64,000 nucleotides of DNA, taken from positions 5,017,062-5,081,061 of the forward strand of contig NC_081840.1 in NCBI RefSeq assembly GCF_963259705.1, written 5' to 3'. Positions 50,483 to 64,000 of the stretch are shown piece by piece. Made by a program: the position numbers and the translations under genes. The notes beneath the pieces were generated by a model. It saw only the letters and a list, made by a program, of their open reading frames with translations, was not told where the DNA came from and searched no databases. Source of the stretch: Myotis daubentonii. Lineage: Eukaryota; Chordata; Mammalia; Chiroptera; Vespertilionidae. Positions within the stretch are counted from its first letter, which is position 1; every line of letters begins with the position of its first letter.

Positions 50483-51449
50483 AAATGAAAACCATCACTT
50501 TGCACCTGACTTTCAGTGCAGCGGCTCTGGAAATACCGTGTTCATTATCTCAGTGAGAAGAGAAAGGCTATTTGAGACCTCAAACGCACACAGACCCAAA
50601 GGCAGGAGGGAAGCCGGGGCAGAGGGGCTGAAGGATCCTGGTCGGAGGCCTGTCCGATCCCAAGGATGAACAGGGCGGACACCAGAGCTGTCACAGGGCG
50701 GGCCTCAGCACAGCGGGGAGAGCCGCGTGGACCGGACATACCTCACCCGGGAAACGGCCATGATGATGATCCTGATAATAACAATTGTTATTATAACAAC
50801 AATGAAAATATTATACTGCTACTTGCCACTCTTCCCCACCTTTCCGATGCCAGCCGCTGCTGAAGGCGGCGCAACGGACAGGGCCGGTTCTCAGTATAAC
50901 AGAGCAGAGCTTCGGGCTCTCCGTGCAGACTGCCTCAGTCTCCACACCTGCAAAATGAGGCCGATGGTGCCTTCCTCGCAGGCTTGGGGCGAGGGATGTG
51001 GAGAACGAAGCCCGCGTTTAGTCAAGTGCCCGGTTATCATTGCTGCCCATCCCCCTTCGTCGCTGCCGTCCTCATCTACAGACGAGGAAACTGAGGCCGA
51101 TGAAGATAAGGTCCCTCAAGGCCAAAGAGCTCATAATGTCCGGGGCAGGATGTGGCCCGGCTATCCGTCTCCGCAGCTGGCGTTGCCCCGGCACACAGTC
51201 CTGGGGAGGATGACCCACAGGACTGGCCTATGAGGCTGGCAGCGGGGGACCAGGTCTCCCCCAGGAAGACCCGAGAAAACAAATTCATCCCCAGAGAGAA
51301 GCGCCCTCCGAGGCCTCGCGCCTGGGCCCGGAAGCGCCACGGCGCCCACTGCAATGCACGAGGAACTGCCAAGTTCCGGGAGAAAAGTCACCGAAGGGCC
51401 TCTGCCTTAAGCACCAGCTGTGGGGGCGGGGGCGCTCCCCCCCACCACA
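50483..51449. other. Intronic, with MIR-like pieces
   Basis: MIR-like cores near 50925-51035 (plus) and 51060-51130 (minus; ACAGACGAGGAAACTGAGGC). No exon recognised. Confidence 0.5.
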
Positions 51450-51815
51450 CACATACGTGTGCACGCACACGGGGGCATGTGTATACATATGTACACAAAT
51501 ATACACATACACACACGGCAGGACACACATACATATGCACGCACCTATACGCACATGCACACTCATATATACACATGCAAACACAAATACACATATCGTA
51601 TATACACACATGCGATCACACACGTGCATAGGCATACACATGCATACACCTACACACATGCTCACTCACATAAACATATATGCATATGCACACAAACACA
51701 TACTCACTTATAAACACATCACCTATACCCACATGCAAACACGCATACATACACATGTATGCATGAACGCACAAATACATATACTCAACATATAAACACA
51801 CAAACACACGGGGCC
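51450..51815. repeat. Long CA/TA-rich low-complexity tract
   Basis: About 365 bp dominated by CACATACAC and ATGCACAC words, mostly alternating purine-pyrimidine. The largest simple-sequence block in the intron. Confidence 0.9.
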
Positions 51816-52224
51816 TTTCATTATGGGGTCTGTGCCAGACCCAAGGCCCCTGGCAGAGGCAATGGGAAAAACCAGGGAGAAAATTACATGAGGCAATGCT
51901 TGGCTCCCAGTGAAAAAGCCATGGAATGTTTCCCTCAAATCCGGGCTGTTTCGTACAGGTCTACGCAGACCCGGCTCACAGCGGGATGGCCGGGCCAGCT
52001 TCCCCCGGGGGAGACCCCAGGCCTCCTGGCTCCTGAGCTGAAGCGACTACAGTCCTCCCACCTGACCTGCCACCTGACCAGGGGTGGCCGGGACATCCCC
52101 CGGAGGCCACGGCCAGGGTGCTCGCGAACCATCCTCCTGACCCTCCCCCATTGGCTCCGCAGGCCTGTGAGCCCGACACGGCATCACACACCAGGGGCCC
52201 CAGGCTGCTCTTCCTGAAAAGATG

Positions 52225-52450
52225 CACAACATCTTGGAAGATGCAGACTAAAAATACTCCTGGCTTCTCAGAGTCGGTTTACAAAAATAATTACATTTTC
52301 TTGAAGGAAAAAAAAAGATTATAGGCAAGTATGTGTCCAGCTATTTTTAGCTCCTACTCAACTCTGCTAATTTTTTCTCACAATAATCATCGCAGGCTTT
52401 TTTTTCAAGCCACCCCACTCTCTATTAATAATTGTGCTCTGACTTGGCAC
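52225..52450. promoter_or_regulatory. AT-rich patch, weak candidate regulatory element
   Basis: Repeat-free AT-rich block (AAAAATAATTACATTTTC, GCTATTTTTAGCTCC). Conservation unknown. Confidence 0.3.
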
Positions 52451-52689
52451 AGGGCAGGACTGGGGGCCACACCACCTTCCGTGAACCATGGGGGTCTGGG
52501 TGTTCCGAGAGGCAGCAGCACCTGAGAAATACAGGGCTCCTGGGGGAGGGAACATGTGCAACCATCTCCAGGTGCAGCCCAGCACACATCTGGGGCGCCC
52601 CCAGATGCCGGAACCTGTCCCAGGCTCAGGGGTTCACGAGAACACCCAACTGGGGTTGCCGCCCTGCAAGGGCCTTCAGCCCAGCACGG

Positions 52690-53370
52690 AGGATGTCATG
52701 GGCGGAAGGGTGTCCCCGAAATGAAATGCCCATAACCGAACGTCTCCACTCTGTGACTCTGGCCTTCTTTGGAAAAGCGGCCACTGCAGATGTACTTAAG
52801 TCCAGGGTCCGGCGTGAGATCATCCCAGACTATCCGGGTGGACGTTAAACCCAAGGAGTGTTGTCCTTTTATTTTATATTAAATATATTGTTACTGACTT
52901 CAGAGCAGAAGGGAGAGGGAGAGAGAGATAGAAACATCAAAGAAGAGAATCATTGATCGGCTGCCTCCTGTACACTCCCTACTGGGGATCAAGCCGGCAA
53001 CCCTGGACACGTGCCCTGATGGGGAATCGAACCTGTGACCTCCTGGTTCATAGGTCGACGCTCAACCACTGAGCCACACCAGCCAGGCAGGACAGTTGTC
53101 CTTTTCATTTTAATTGTCCAGGAGAGGAGAAGAGGGACCCCAAGGAGGAGGACACAGGACCGCAGAGGCAGAGACTGGAGAGAAGTGGCCACAGCCCAGG
53201 GCCACCGGGGCGCCAGGAGCTGGGAGGGGCAGGGAGAGGTCCGGCCCGGAGCCTGCAGGAGGAGCCAGCGCTGCCCACACCTGGGGTCTGCACTTGTGGC
53301 CTCCAGAACGGAGAGACGGAACATTTCTGTTGTTTGAAGCCGGGGTCATTTGCCAGGACAGCGCTAGGGA
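52690..53370. mobile_element. Old dispersed repeat split by a Ves SINE
   Basis: Left part (GGTGTCCCCGAAATGAAATG ... GGCCACTGCAGATGTACTTA) and right part (GGCAGAGACTGGAGAGAAGT ... TTTCTGTTGTTTGAAGCC) belong to one common mammalian dispersed repeat; family unassigned. The Ves SINE at 52871-53094 interrupts it. Confidence 0.65.
52860..53105 (-). mobile_element. Ves SINE with 11-bp target-site duplication
   Basis: Body 52871-53094 has GGCTGCCTCCTGTACACTCC, GGGAATCGAACCTGTGACC and head CTGAGCCACACCAGCCAGGC. GTTGTCCTTTT flanks both sides (52860-52870 and 53095-53105), and the similarity continues into ATTTTA. Confidence 0.95.
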
Positions 53371-53931
53371 GCAATACAGAGCAATCAGGAGAAGTCCCAG
53401 CCCCAGAGAACCCTCCCTGTCCCCTTCAACAACGAACCTGAGCACCCATCACAGCCGAAGACCCAGGAAGGCGCCCTCGGTCCCCCCACAGCCCCACCAG
53501 GGCAGGAAGGCCGAGGGATGAGGCCCAGAGAGGGGTGGGGCCTGCCCCGGGGCCAGCCAGCTCTCCCTCGCTCCCAGGTTCATGGCTCTGCTCAACCAAA
53601 CCCAAACCAACGCCCTGCGGACACAGCAGAGAAGAAAGTGGGGATTGTCCACTTGCAGAATTTTCTTCCCCAGACACTCAGGCTAGAGAGATGTTTGGCT
53701 GATTGCGGAGAACCAGTCATGCTGGGGACAGGGCCGCCATGGGGTCAGAGACCCTCAAACGGAAGGGACCGAAGGAGGTGCCCAGGACAGTGGCTACAGG
53801 CACCGAGCCTGAAGTCCGGGGGAAGCTGGTTCTATTCCAGACCCTCCGGTGTATTAACCACTTACCTTGGGCCAATTGTTGTCCACATCCCTGACTCAGG
53901 GTCCTTGAGAGCAAACTCCACGGTCAGGTGA
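53371..53931. other. Intronic, single-copy
   Basis: Nothing recognised. Confidence 0.5.
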
Positions 53932-54585
53932 GGATGTGGACAAACTGGGCCCCTTGGGCACTGCTGGTGAGAGTGGAACATGGTGTGGCCATGGTGAAAG
54001 GCAGCGGGGTGCGGGGGGGGGGGGGCAGTTCCCCAAAGGGTGACACATAGAATGGCCATGGATCCAGCGATTCCTCTCCTGGGTATAAACCCGGACGAGC
54101 AGGGTCCCGAACCACTGTGTGCATGCGTTCACAGCAGCATCACTCACACCCGCCAGAAGGCAGAAGCAGCCAAGTCTCCATCACAGGACGAATGGACAAA
54201 CAGACGTGGTCCATCCGCAGAGTGGAATATCACTCAGCCTCGAAAAGGAAGGAGAGCCTGTCACACACGACAACATGGAAGGACCGGACCCGGAGGACGC
54301 GCTGGGTGAGACAAGCCAGGCACCAAAGGACGAACACTGTGTGGTTCCACTCCTACCAGGGGCCCAGGAGTCAAACTCACGGAGACAGAAAGTAGATGGT
54401 GGTTGTGGGTTTTGTGTGTGTGTGGGGGGGGGGTAGTTCAAGCTTAAGGGGGGCAGTTTCCATTTGTGATGATAAATGGTTCTGGAGATGGACGGTGGTG
54501 ACGGGACCAGAACAATGAGTATGTACACCGAGAAGTGGCTAAAATGGCCAGTTTTCTGTTCTGTGTGGTTGACCACAATATGGAA
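53932..54585 (+). mobile_element. L1 LINE 3' end (old L1M-type)
   Basis: Motifs in order: GTGAGGATGTGGACAAACTG, CCAGCGATTCCTCTCCTGGG, GACGAATGGACAAACAGACG, GGAATATCACTCAGCCTCGA, GTGGTTCCACTCCTACCAGG, GACAGAAAGTAGATGGTGGT. This is the well-known L1 3' region. Heavily mutated; no reverse-transcriptase frame remains. Confidence 0.88.
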
Positions 54586-55124
54586 ACAATTCCAGCGGCA
54601 TACCCTTGTACCACCACGAGAATCATGGAGATGGCGCGTACAGAGGCTGTGGGACACAGTGGGCCTTCAAGCAATGGCTCCTTTTACTCTGAAACTGAGA
54701 ATAAAGGAGGTGCTTGTTAATAAAGTGCAAGGAGTTGGGAGAAAAGGGAGCCCTCGTCCGCAAGAACTGGTTAAATTCAGCTCCTCCCGCCGGCCATGCC
54801 TCACCTCTTATTAACAAAGGCAATAATGTAAAATGTCCAGATTTATGAAACGATTCCAACTGTCCCTGTCTCTGCAGCTAGTGACTCCATTTTTGCATTA
54901 ACCTCCTTTGAAAAGTCCCAGCCCTCGGATCCTTTTCACTGAAATCATAAAATGCAGGCCTTCTTTCTATCCGGTCACAGCCAGCTGGCACAGCTCTGTA
55001 ATCCACTAGCTCGTTCCTCTCTCTCGGCTGCTCCCATTCACCCAGCCAGGCAGGCCAGTGGGAGGGCAGCCTGTGAGCCAGAAAGCCAGGGGAGGAGCAG
55101 GCTGTGGCCCCCAGGCCCAAAGAG
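54586..55124. other. Intronic, single-copy
   Basis: Nothing recognised. Confidence 0.5.
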
Positions 55125-55290
55125 ATCCGAGTTCAAATCCCACCTCTGCCATCTACGAGCTGTGCCATTTCAGGCAAGTCACATCACCTCTCTGGTCTTC
55201 TCACCTGTGAACTATACAAGGTTACCTTCCTAAGAGAGAAGCTGCTGGGAAGCTTAAATGTCTGCAAAGGCCGCTGCAGAAGGCCTGACG
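55125..55290 (+). mobile_element. MIR element
   Basis: GAGTTCAAATCCCACCTCTG, CAGGCAAGTCACATCACCTC and CTTCTCACCTGTGAAC are the MIR core in forward order. Confidence 0.88.
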
Positions 55291-55371
55291 CACAGTGGGG
55301 CCACAGAAATAGTGGCACACAGTGGGGGCACAGAAATAGTGACGCACAGTGGGGGCACAGAAATAGTGGCC
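55291..55371. repeat. Three tandem copies of a 27-bp unit
   Basis: Each copy begins CACAGTGGGG and contains CACAGAAATAGTG; periods start at 55291, 55318 and 55345. It grew at the 3' end of the MIR element. Confidence 0.93.
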
Positions 55372-56689
55372 TGTCCGTGACCTGGTGGCTTCACTGCCAA
55401 GGGTAAGAAGAAACCTGGTGGGAAAGGAAATCATGGTTGATGCTTCCACCCCCACCGACCACACACCGTGGTCACACACCACCCCCGGCTCTTGGTTATT
55501 AAATAACTCCCAAGGGGGGGACTCAAGTGACGGGCAGCTTGTATCCGCCTCAGGTGTAAGGCGGGCTGCACGTGGAACCCCACACGGCGGGGCCCCTGCC
55601 CACCGAAGGTTTCTTCCCGCTGCTTTTTGGATGAAATTGGCCAGCCTTGATTATGTTTGGATAAACGATATCTCATGGTTTAGACTAGTTGGGTTTGATT
55701 GTGAAATATGCACAGTACACAGCCGCTCCGCCCTGCCCGACCCTCGGGTTCGAAAGGACAAGTACATTGTGTTCCCCCACCAAAGGAGACAGACCCCTCA
55801 AGCTTTAGGGGCGACGACAGCTGCTTCTCTCCAGTGAAGGGAGACTGTTTCCGGGGGGCGGTGCGCACAAGTGAAGGGGCACGAACAGATCTGAGAGCTT
55901 GTCCTGCTTTCCCTGGAGGACACGACCGTGACCTTTCCGGGTCTTCACCGTCCACCCGAGTCTCCTGGGCCCGCCCAGCACTGGGAAGACAGTAACCGGG
56001 ACGTGCGTGGACCTGGTGAAGGCCAGAGCAGGGCCAGCGCCGAGTCCCTGCCTCCCAGCCAGACCCCAGAAACCCAACTGGAGGGCGATGTGATGAGAAA
56101 ATCTCTTCCCAAACCCCAGCCCACTTCTTCAACATCAAAACTCCCTCAGATGGTCTGAGGGTCAGTTACTCGGTGTCCCCTTAAGCCGCTGACAACTCGG
56201 ACCGCCCCCCCACCGGGGGGGGGGGGGCAGCCAGGGCCAGTGGAAGCTGGTCGGGTCAGCGGCACCCCTCCTAGAAGACGCCCACACCCGTCTCTGTCAC
56301 TCCCCCCCACACTGGAAGAAGCCTGCCCCCGCTCCAGCCTCATCTTCCCCAGCAGGAAACTCCGTGCACCCCGACTCCTCCCAGATCCCAAGCCCAGTCC
56401 TTCCATCTGTCTTCAGTCAAGCACGGCATCACGGGGTGTGCATCTCATGTTTGCTGTGCAGCCCCCACCACCGGGACCCCCTCAAGGGAAGGGCCCCACT
56501 CAGCTCATTTCCGACCCCTGCGTCTGGCCCAGGATTGGGCGCCAGGACAGCTGGTGATGAAGGCAGACCTGGGGGACGCCCCCAGGCCCATTTCTGAATG
56601 GGGTCCGGTTTCCCAGGGCAGGCGTATTGCCGTTGCCCGCCTCTGAGCCACCGTGCAGGCCAACCGGAGGGGACAGCTGTGAGCATGAC
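55372..56689. other. Intronic, nothing recognised
   Basis: A poly-G run at about 56215-56227. No exon or assigned transposon. Confidence 0.5.
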
Positions 56690-57680
56690 GCCAGGGCCAG
56701 GCAGACCTGAGTCCCCGTCTCAGTTCTGCTACTCGTGTGCTGTGTGAGCCTGGGCACTTGGTCGGCCTCTCTGAGCTCCAGTAAACTCATGAGCATAAGG
56801 TGGTGCGGCGGCTTCTTCTTAGGGGGTGTCATGAGGATGAGATGCCTCGGGCACAGCTGACTACAGCTGCCACCCACAGGAGCACTCACGGCCGTGGGCC
56901 CCCCTCCCCGTCCCTGACAGGAGGCTGTCAGAGAGATGGCAGCCGCGTCATCCTCGGAGCACGCGGCACTCGAGGCTTTTCAATACCAGTCTCCTCCTTC
57001 TTGCCCCTCACCCCTCCCTTCGCCTCTGCTGCCCCTCGTGCTGGTGATGGGCTGTGGCCATCCCACGCTGGCGGGCCGGTCAGCGGGTCCCCCAGTGCGG
57101 GGATGATGAGCAGGGAGAGCTCACTTCCCAGGTAAGGAAACTGAGGCATGAAGGAAGGCCGTGGCTAGCCAAGGTCTCAGGGTCATGCCGTGCCCTGGAG
57201 AATAAGAACCAAGCACGGCCCCTTCGCTGGAGCTTCCTGCGCAAACCTGCGGCCCTTCTGCCAACATGTGTCCGCAGTGGCCTTTCATGTCCCACGGGAA
57301 TCCGTGCCACGAGCCCTGCGAGGAGATGGGGCGGCCACAGAACGTCTCGCACCGGAGACGCATGGAAGCGTGTTCCAACCGCACACGGCCAGGCTGAGCG
57401 TCCCAGAGGCTAAGCACGTGAGGCTCCTCAAGGCAAGCGCTACCTATCTGCTGCCCGGTCCAGCGGCACGTGTCCCGCAGCCTCAGCGGGACGGTGAGAC
57501 TCCTCCGTCTTCAAAATGAACTACGGGAGGCAGTGTGGTCCAGTGGGCAGAGCCTGAGGGGTGTACTCCAGCTCAGCTCAGCCATACACGGCGTGTGGCC
57601 TCTTCCCCGCTCTCTGTTTCCCCGTCTAGATAATGAAGGGGTTGGATGAGATGACCCCTCCGGGACCCCCCGATCCTACA
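56690..57680. mobile_element. Cluster of three MIR-like fragments
   Basis: Pieces at about 56700-56840 (plus; GTGTGAGCCTGGGCACTTGG), 57120-57190 (minus; AGGTAAGGAAACTGAGGCAT) and 57530-57665 (plus; GTGTGGTCCAGTGGGCAGAG). Intervening DNA unassigned. Confidence 0.7.
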
Positions 57681-57839
57681 TCGTTAAAGCTTCATACCAG
57701 CCTCAGGCCACCAAGGTGAGCCTGGTCCTGGGCCGCTGGGCTCGACGCGGAGGGCGCCGGCCGCCCCCGCCTCTTTCGGGCGCCCTTTCAAGCTGCAGAA
57801 CGGGGGGCGGCCTCGCTCTGAGATCTCTGGTGTCGGTGG

Positions 57840-58110
57840 CCAGTGCGGGCTATTCACATCCACTCACTGCTTTAAAGCGCTGCATCCAGGCTGCATTAAA
57901 AATTAATTACACATGCTATTTTATTGCCAGTGCATAATGTAATGAGCACCAGCTGTGCTAAACAGCCAAACTCCTTTTTAAGACAGCTATAAAAAAAAAA
58001 AAAAAAAAAAAAAGGAAAGAAACTGCACTTCCAATGCCTCTCCTGTCAGAGCAGGAAAAGCAGCAACATCTTGGACGGATTTGAGCAGAACTCTTTGATT
58101 TAGCTCTGCT
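57840..58110. promoter_or_regulatory. AT-rich patch with poly-A, weak candidate element
   Basis: CATTAAAAATTAATTACACATG and TGTAATGAGCACC, then a 24-25 nt A-run (57990-58013). No SINE body is attached to the A-run. Confidence 0.35.
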
Positions 58111-58964
58111 CTCAGAGGGTCTGCGGGGCCGGCTCGCAGAGGCGCGTGGAATCTGGCCTGGCTGCAGGTCTCCGTCTGGGAGCCCTTTTATCTAAGGACA
58201 GTCACACTGGTAGGTGCCCCCGCCCCCCGCTGGGCAGCCTCAACCCCTCCCCCACCCCTTCCCCCGCTCCCCAGCAACCTCAGCCCCCACTGGTGCTGGA
58301 GAAGTGACTTCAGGCAGCCAGACAAGGGACTTTCTGGGGTTCACCCATGCCCTGGGGCTCTGGGCCACCTCCACCAGCCTGGAGAGGGGGCTCCCTCCAC
58401 CCTGGGGGCCATGCGGCTCTCCACGGCTTCTCCCAGCATGTTCTCCAATGGTGGGCGCTCAAGGCCGGCGGTCAGCACTGGTGTGATCTCAGAAGCGGAC
58501 AGACACCGTAGCAGAATCCAGGGCCTGGCGTGCAGAAGTCCCCGCTGGGTGGCATCTGCCGGACCCGCGGCCCTTTGGGCGGTGCAGACATCACAAGTCG
58601 TGCGAATGACTCTAAATGTTTAATGACTCCCCTGAGAGCCCTTCCTCTACAGTGAGCCAGCCTCCACCGGCCCTGAGACCTGGCCGGCCAACCAGGACCC
58701 ATCTACCAACGCGACTCTGCAAAGGGAGGCCCAAGAACAGGTCTCGAACCTACCCTCATCGGAGTGCTTCCGTCCACACACGCTCACCCACACTCACTTT
58801 TCTTCTTCACCCCATACTCACCCCTCCCTCCAGAGTCTCCATGGAGGCCCTCACACCCCACTGGGGCACCTCGGCGCCCCTGCAAGGGTCGAGGCAGTGC
58901 GCCGGCGCTGGCCTGGCCTGTGCTGCACCTCGGCCCGCAGCACCCCGTGGCTGCCCACGGATCC
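58111..58964. other. Intronic, GC-rich, nothing recognised
   Basis: No exon or transposon identified. Confidence 0.5.
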
Positions 58965-59400
58965 TCCAGCGTTAATCAAACCCAGTCCAGAGCGCAACTG
59001 CAGCTCGCTCCTTGTTCTGGGATGAAATGTGCAAAGCACAGACCATATCATTAACATAAAGCTTCCAGAAATAAGGCCCCTTTCCAGACAGGCTGTATTA
59101 ATTGCACCAAGCTTCCACAGCGAGGGTGGTCCAGTCCTCGGCGTCCCATTGGACGGCCCCGTTTTAAAAACCAACGCAAATGAATATTGGGATATAGTAG
59201 AAGGAGGGGGAAACGATGGTTCAACCCTCCTATTTACTTACAGGTATTCTTTTATCTTTATTGTCCCTTTAACCCAAGCCAAGAGACCCCCGCCTGGTTA
59301 CACAGCACAGCAAGCACGCTCTCGGCAGAAAAGTAAATTGAATTTAACTTTACAGGACGGCCCTGTGATTTCAGCAGATACCAGTGACAGCAGCTGACTC
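58965..59400. promoter_or_regulatory. AT-rich island, candidate conserved enhancer
   Basis: Repeat-free block with GCGTTAATCAAACCC, ATATCATTAACATAAAGC, CTGTATTAATTGCACC and TGAATATTGGG, about 4 kb from exon 3. Confidence 0.4.
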
Positions 59401-59739
59401 CTTCCATTAAACCCGAACACTCCCACTTCCCCGAGCTGGGGTCCTGTGCCGTCTTGCATGCGCCCTTGAGCTCCACCAAACTCATGTACTCATCAGTGTG
59501 GCTGCTGACCATTGGCAGCTTTTAGATACGCGCAACCAAGGCTCTCGCTTCCTTCTCTACCTCCCAAGGCTGGTAGGGGATCTGCCGCTCAGAACGCAGC
59601 CTCGGGGTCCGGCTTGAAGGAAGAGTCCTCGCGGTGCCAGACACGGACGGCGCCGTGTTCTGAAGCCCATCTGCTCACACGTGAGTCGCGATGTCTACAG
59701 GTTCGGCACAGGGCACAGTTCTCCACTCCTGACCTATGG

Positions 59740-59873
59740 CCTCATGCAGTCCTCCAAACAGTCCTTCGGAGCCTGCACCACCCCCATGTTGCAGGTGGGG
59801 AAACGGAGGAAAGGGGCAGGAAATGACCTCTCCAAGGTCACACTCTCCAAGGTCACACTCTCCAAGGTCACAC
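59740..59873 (-). mobile_element. MIR-like fragment with internal triplication
   Basis: GCAGGTGGGGAAACGGAGGA is the MIR core in reverse. The following segment holds three tandem 15-bp units (TCCAAGGTCACACTC) at 59831, 59846 and 59861. Confidence 0.8.
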
Positions 59874-60075
59874 CGCCATGCAGCACAGAGCGGCCTTCAC
59901 CCAGGGTCTGACACACTCTTGTGTCTGCCTCTGAATCGTAGACGCCTCCAGGGCACGCTCCCCAAGCCCCAGGCCCAGCCAGCCACAGTAACTGTAACTG
60001 AAAGGACTAAATGACCCACTTCAGAGATCCATATAAGGAGCCCCATTTCTAACTGTAACGTGAATATCACAGCTC

Positions 60076-60209
60076 TATAGGGTGTCCCCCAACAATGTAT
60101 ACACACACTTTGAACCATTATAAAGGCCGTGTTTATTCAAATACATTTCATTTTCAAAACTGAGCTATCAGCTCTTCAAGTCTGTGTACATTTTGGGGGA
60201 CACCCTGTA
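60076..60209. mobile_element. Tc1/mariner-type MITE with TA target duplication
   Basis: Element 60078-60207 (130 bp). Its ends TAGGGTGTCCCCCAACAATG and (reverse complement of the right end) CAGGGTGTCCCCCAAAATGT continue similar for about 35 bp. TA flanks both sides (60076-60077, 60208-60209). No transposase. Confidence 0.9.
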
Positions 60210-61407
60210 TATGTATGTGTATGTGTATATATATATTTTTTTAGAAGGGGAAAATGAGGCTCAGAGTGGGGGGGGCGGGGGTCACTAGTCCAAGGTCACC
60301 AGCCAGGTACAGGAAGGGCCAGGACCACAGCCTGAACCTCTGGCCTCCACGGGCGGCCTGGAGAAGTCCCTACGTGGAATTTCTCAGGAAAATCTTCATT
60401 TCCTAGGAACGCCTGGACTCGGCTGCCCGTTATCTCAGCGAGTCAAAGAGCAACGGACGCGCAGGGGTCAGAGAAGTCCCTTCCCGCACCCTGACCACCA
60501 GAAAGGGGTCTGGGTTGGGGCCCTGGGAGGCGGGGCTTGTGGGTGCCGCCAGCCCGAGAGGCACACAGCACCATGCCTGTGCGGTCTTCTCCCCCACGAA
60601 ATCACACCCTTCCATAAAGAGCTGCGAGCGTGTTCCCGGGCAGGCAATTCACCTGCGCGAAACGCGGTTACACCGGGGTTTTCCGTATTAATTTGAAGAG
60701 AGAGGTTCAGTGCGTCCAGATCCGGAAAGGGACAAGACAGAGTGCGGCCGGCGGCCCCTTCCCCCCTGCACAGAGGCCTGCCTCCTCCTGACGGGGAACT
60801 GGGAATGTAATGGCTCCATTGCAGCTGCTAATTAAACAGGCACTAAACACACTGAAGCAAACAGCCGGGTGCCAGGGGCAGAAGCTACAGAGGGACAAAC
60901 ACCACAGGAATGGGATGTTTGCAGGTTGAAATTCATCGGAAAATACGGTGGTGCGACCTGGCGCAGCTGATTCATGGGGGCCCGGCGATGAAAGGGGACA
61001 GTGCTGGCAATCGGGGTGGAGCGCTGGAGGCTGAGAGCGGGCCCCTGCGGTCAGGAGGAGCGGTCCCAGGGACCCCAGGCACAGACACCCCACTGCCATC
61101 AACTCTGGGGGCTGCTCCGGTCTCTGAGTCCTCATAGCATCGAGCTATAAAACCCGAGGAGGCCTCACACTGAGGAGGCAACGCCAAAGATGGAACAGGT
61201 GCTGGCTGAGCGGCCCAGGATCAAATCCCACCTCTGCTCCTCCATCCCCTTTGAAGGGATATACAGTCCCCTTCCTGCTCCTCCCACCACCGCCAGACTA
61301 CAAGCAGCGGGAGGGCAGGGACCCCTCGCCTGATTCCGCCTGGGTTGCACAGTGTCTACACACTAGGTGCCCAAGAAATGGCGTTTTGTGGAGGAATGGA
61401 TGCGTAA
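60210..61407. other. Intronic, MIR trace and single-copy DNA
   Basis: 60245-60330 resembles MIR in reverse (AAAATGAGGCTCAGAGTGGG). 60640-60960 is repeat-free and moderately AT-rich, with GTATTAATTTGAAG and GCTAATTAAACAGG. Confidence 0.5.
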
Positions 61408-61440
61408 ATGAATGCGTGAATGAATGAATGAATGAATGAA
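61408..61440. repeat. (TGAA)n microsatellite
   Basis: About eight tetranucleotide units. Confidence 0.9.
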
Positions 61441-61590
61441 TGAGAGCTGTGAGCCCTCAATGTCTCTGAGCCTCATTCTCTCATCTGTAAAGTGGGGAGT
61501 GAGCCTACCTAAGGCTGCTGTGAGGATTACACTCAGAATGCACACAAAGTGCCTAGAACAAGGCAGCAAACAGCAGGCCCTCGATACACA
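61441..61590 (+). mobile_element. MIR element
   Basis: GAGCCTCATTCTCTCATCTG, AAAGTGGGGAGTGAGCCTAC and TGTGAGGATTACACTCAG are the MIR 3' half in forward order. Another weaker piece is at about 62645-62745 (CCATCTGTAAAATGGGCAGC). Confidence 0.88.

Positions 61591-64000
<2,410 letters not shown>

Noticed and set aside
53932..54585. Possible processed pseudogene or coding exon
   Set aside because: The segment matches the order of L1 3' end motifs and has many stops.

Overview
The window is mammalian nuclear DNA, almost certainly from a bat. It has a spliced zinc-finger gene, ancient mammalian repeats (MIR, L2-like, MER5A-like, L1), and several copies of the tRNA-derived Ves SINE typical of bats (e.g. 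32194-32399, 35119-35317, 36518-36760, 52871-53094). It also has cut-and-paste DNA transposons of kinds abundant in vesper bats: a SPIN-type hAT copy at 25890-26101, another short hAT element at 37143-37292 and a Tc1/mariner-type MITE at 60078-60207. Species was not determined; a vespertilionid or close relative fits best.

Only one protein-coding gene is visible: BCL11B (CTIP2), a C2H2 zinc-finger transcription factor, on the minus strand. The gene reads right to left. 63512-64000 is the end of intron 2. 63296-63511 is exon 3, the alternatively used 216-nt exon. 15989-63295 is intron 3 (about 47.3 kb). 13950-15988 is the coding part of the large last exon, carrying six of the zinc fingers, an acidic run and the C-terminus. 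About 8945-13949 is a roughly 5-kb 3'UTR ending at an AATAAA signal (8963-8968). Exons 1 and 2 lie beyond the right edge.

1-8944 is downstream intergenic DNA with no gene: a truncated SINE, MIR and L2-like pieces, microsatellites, a 22-24 bp minisatellite and one AT-rich candidate conserved block. The intron is mostly GC-rich single-copy sequence. It is punctuated by repeats and by discrete AT-rich islands (about 26640-27060, 27410-27745, 37545-37885, 48225-48650, 49830-50345, 58965-59400) that look like conserved non-coding regulatory elements, although no alignment could be run. The many other open frames are antisense shadows of the GC-rich exon or chance frames in repeats.

I saw no unknown gene system. 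The most notable items are the clustered hAT insertions including the SPIN copy, a long (AGAAG)n tract transcribed as a pyrimidine-rich stretch in the BCL11B 3'UTR, a hairpin plus U-tract near the mRNA end, and the candidate enhancers.
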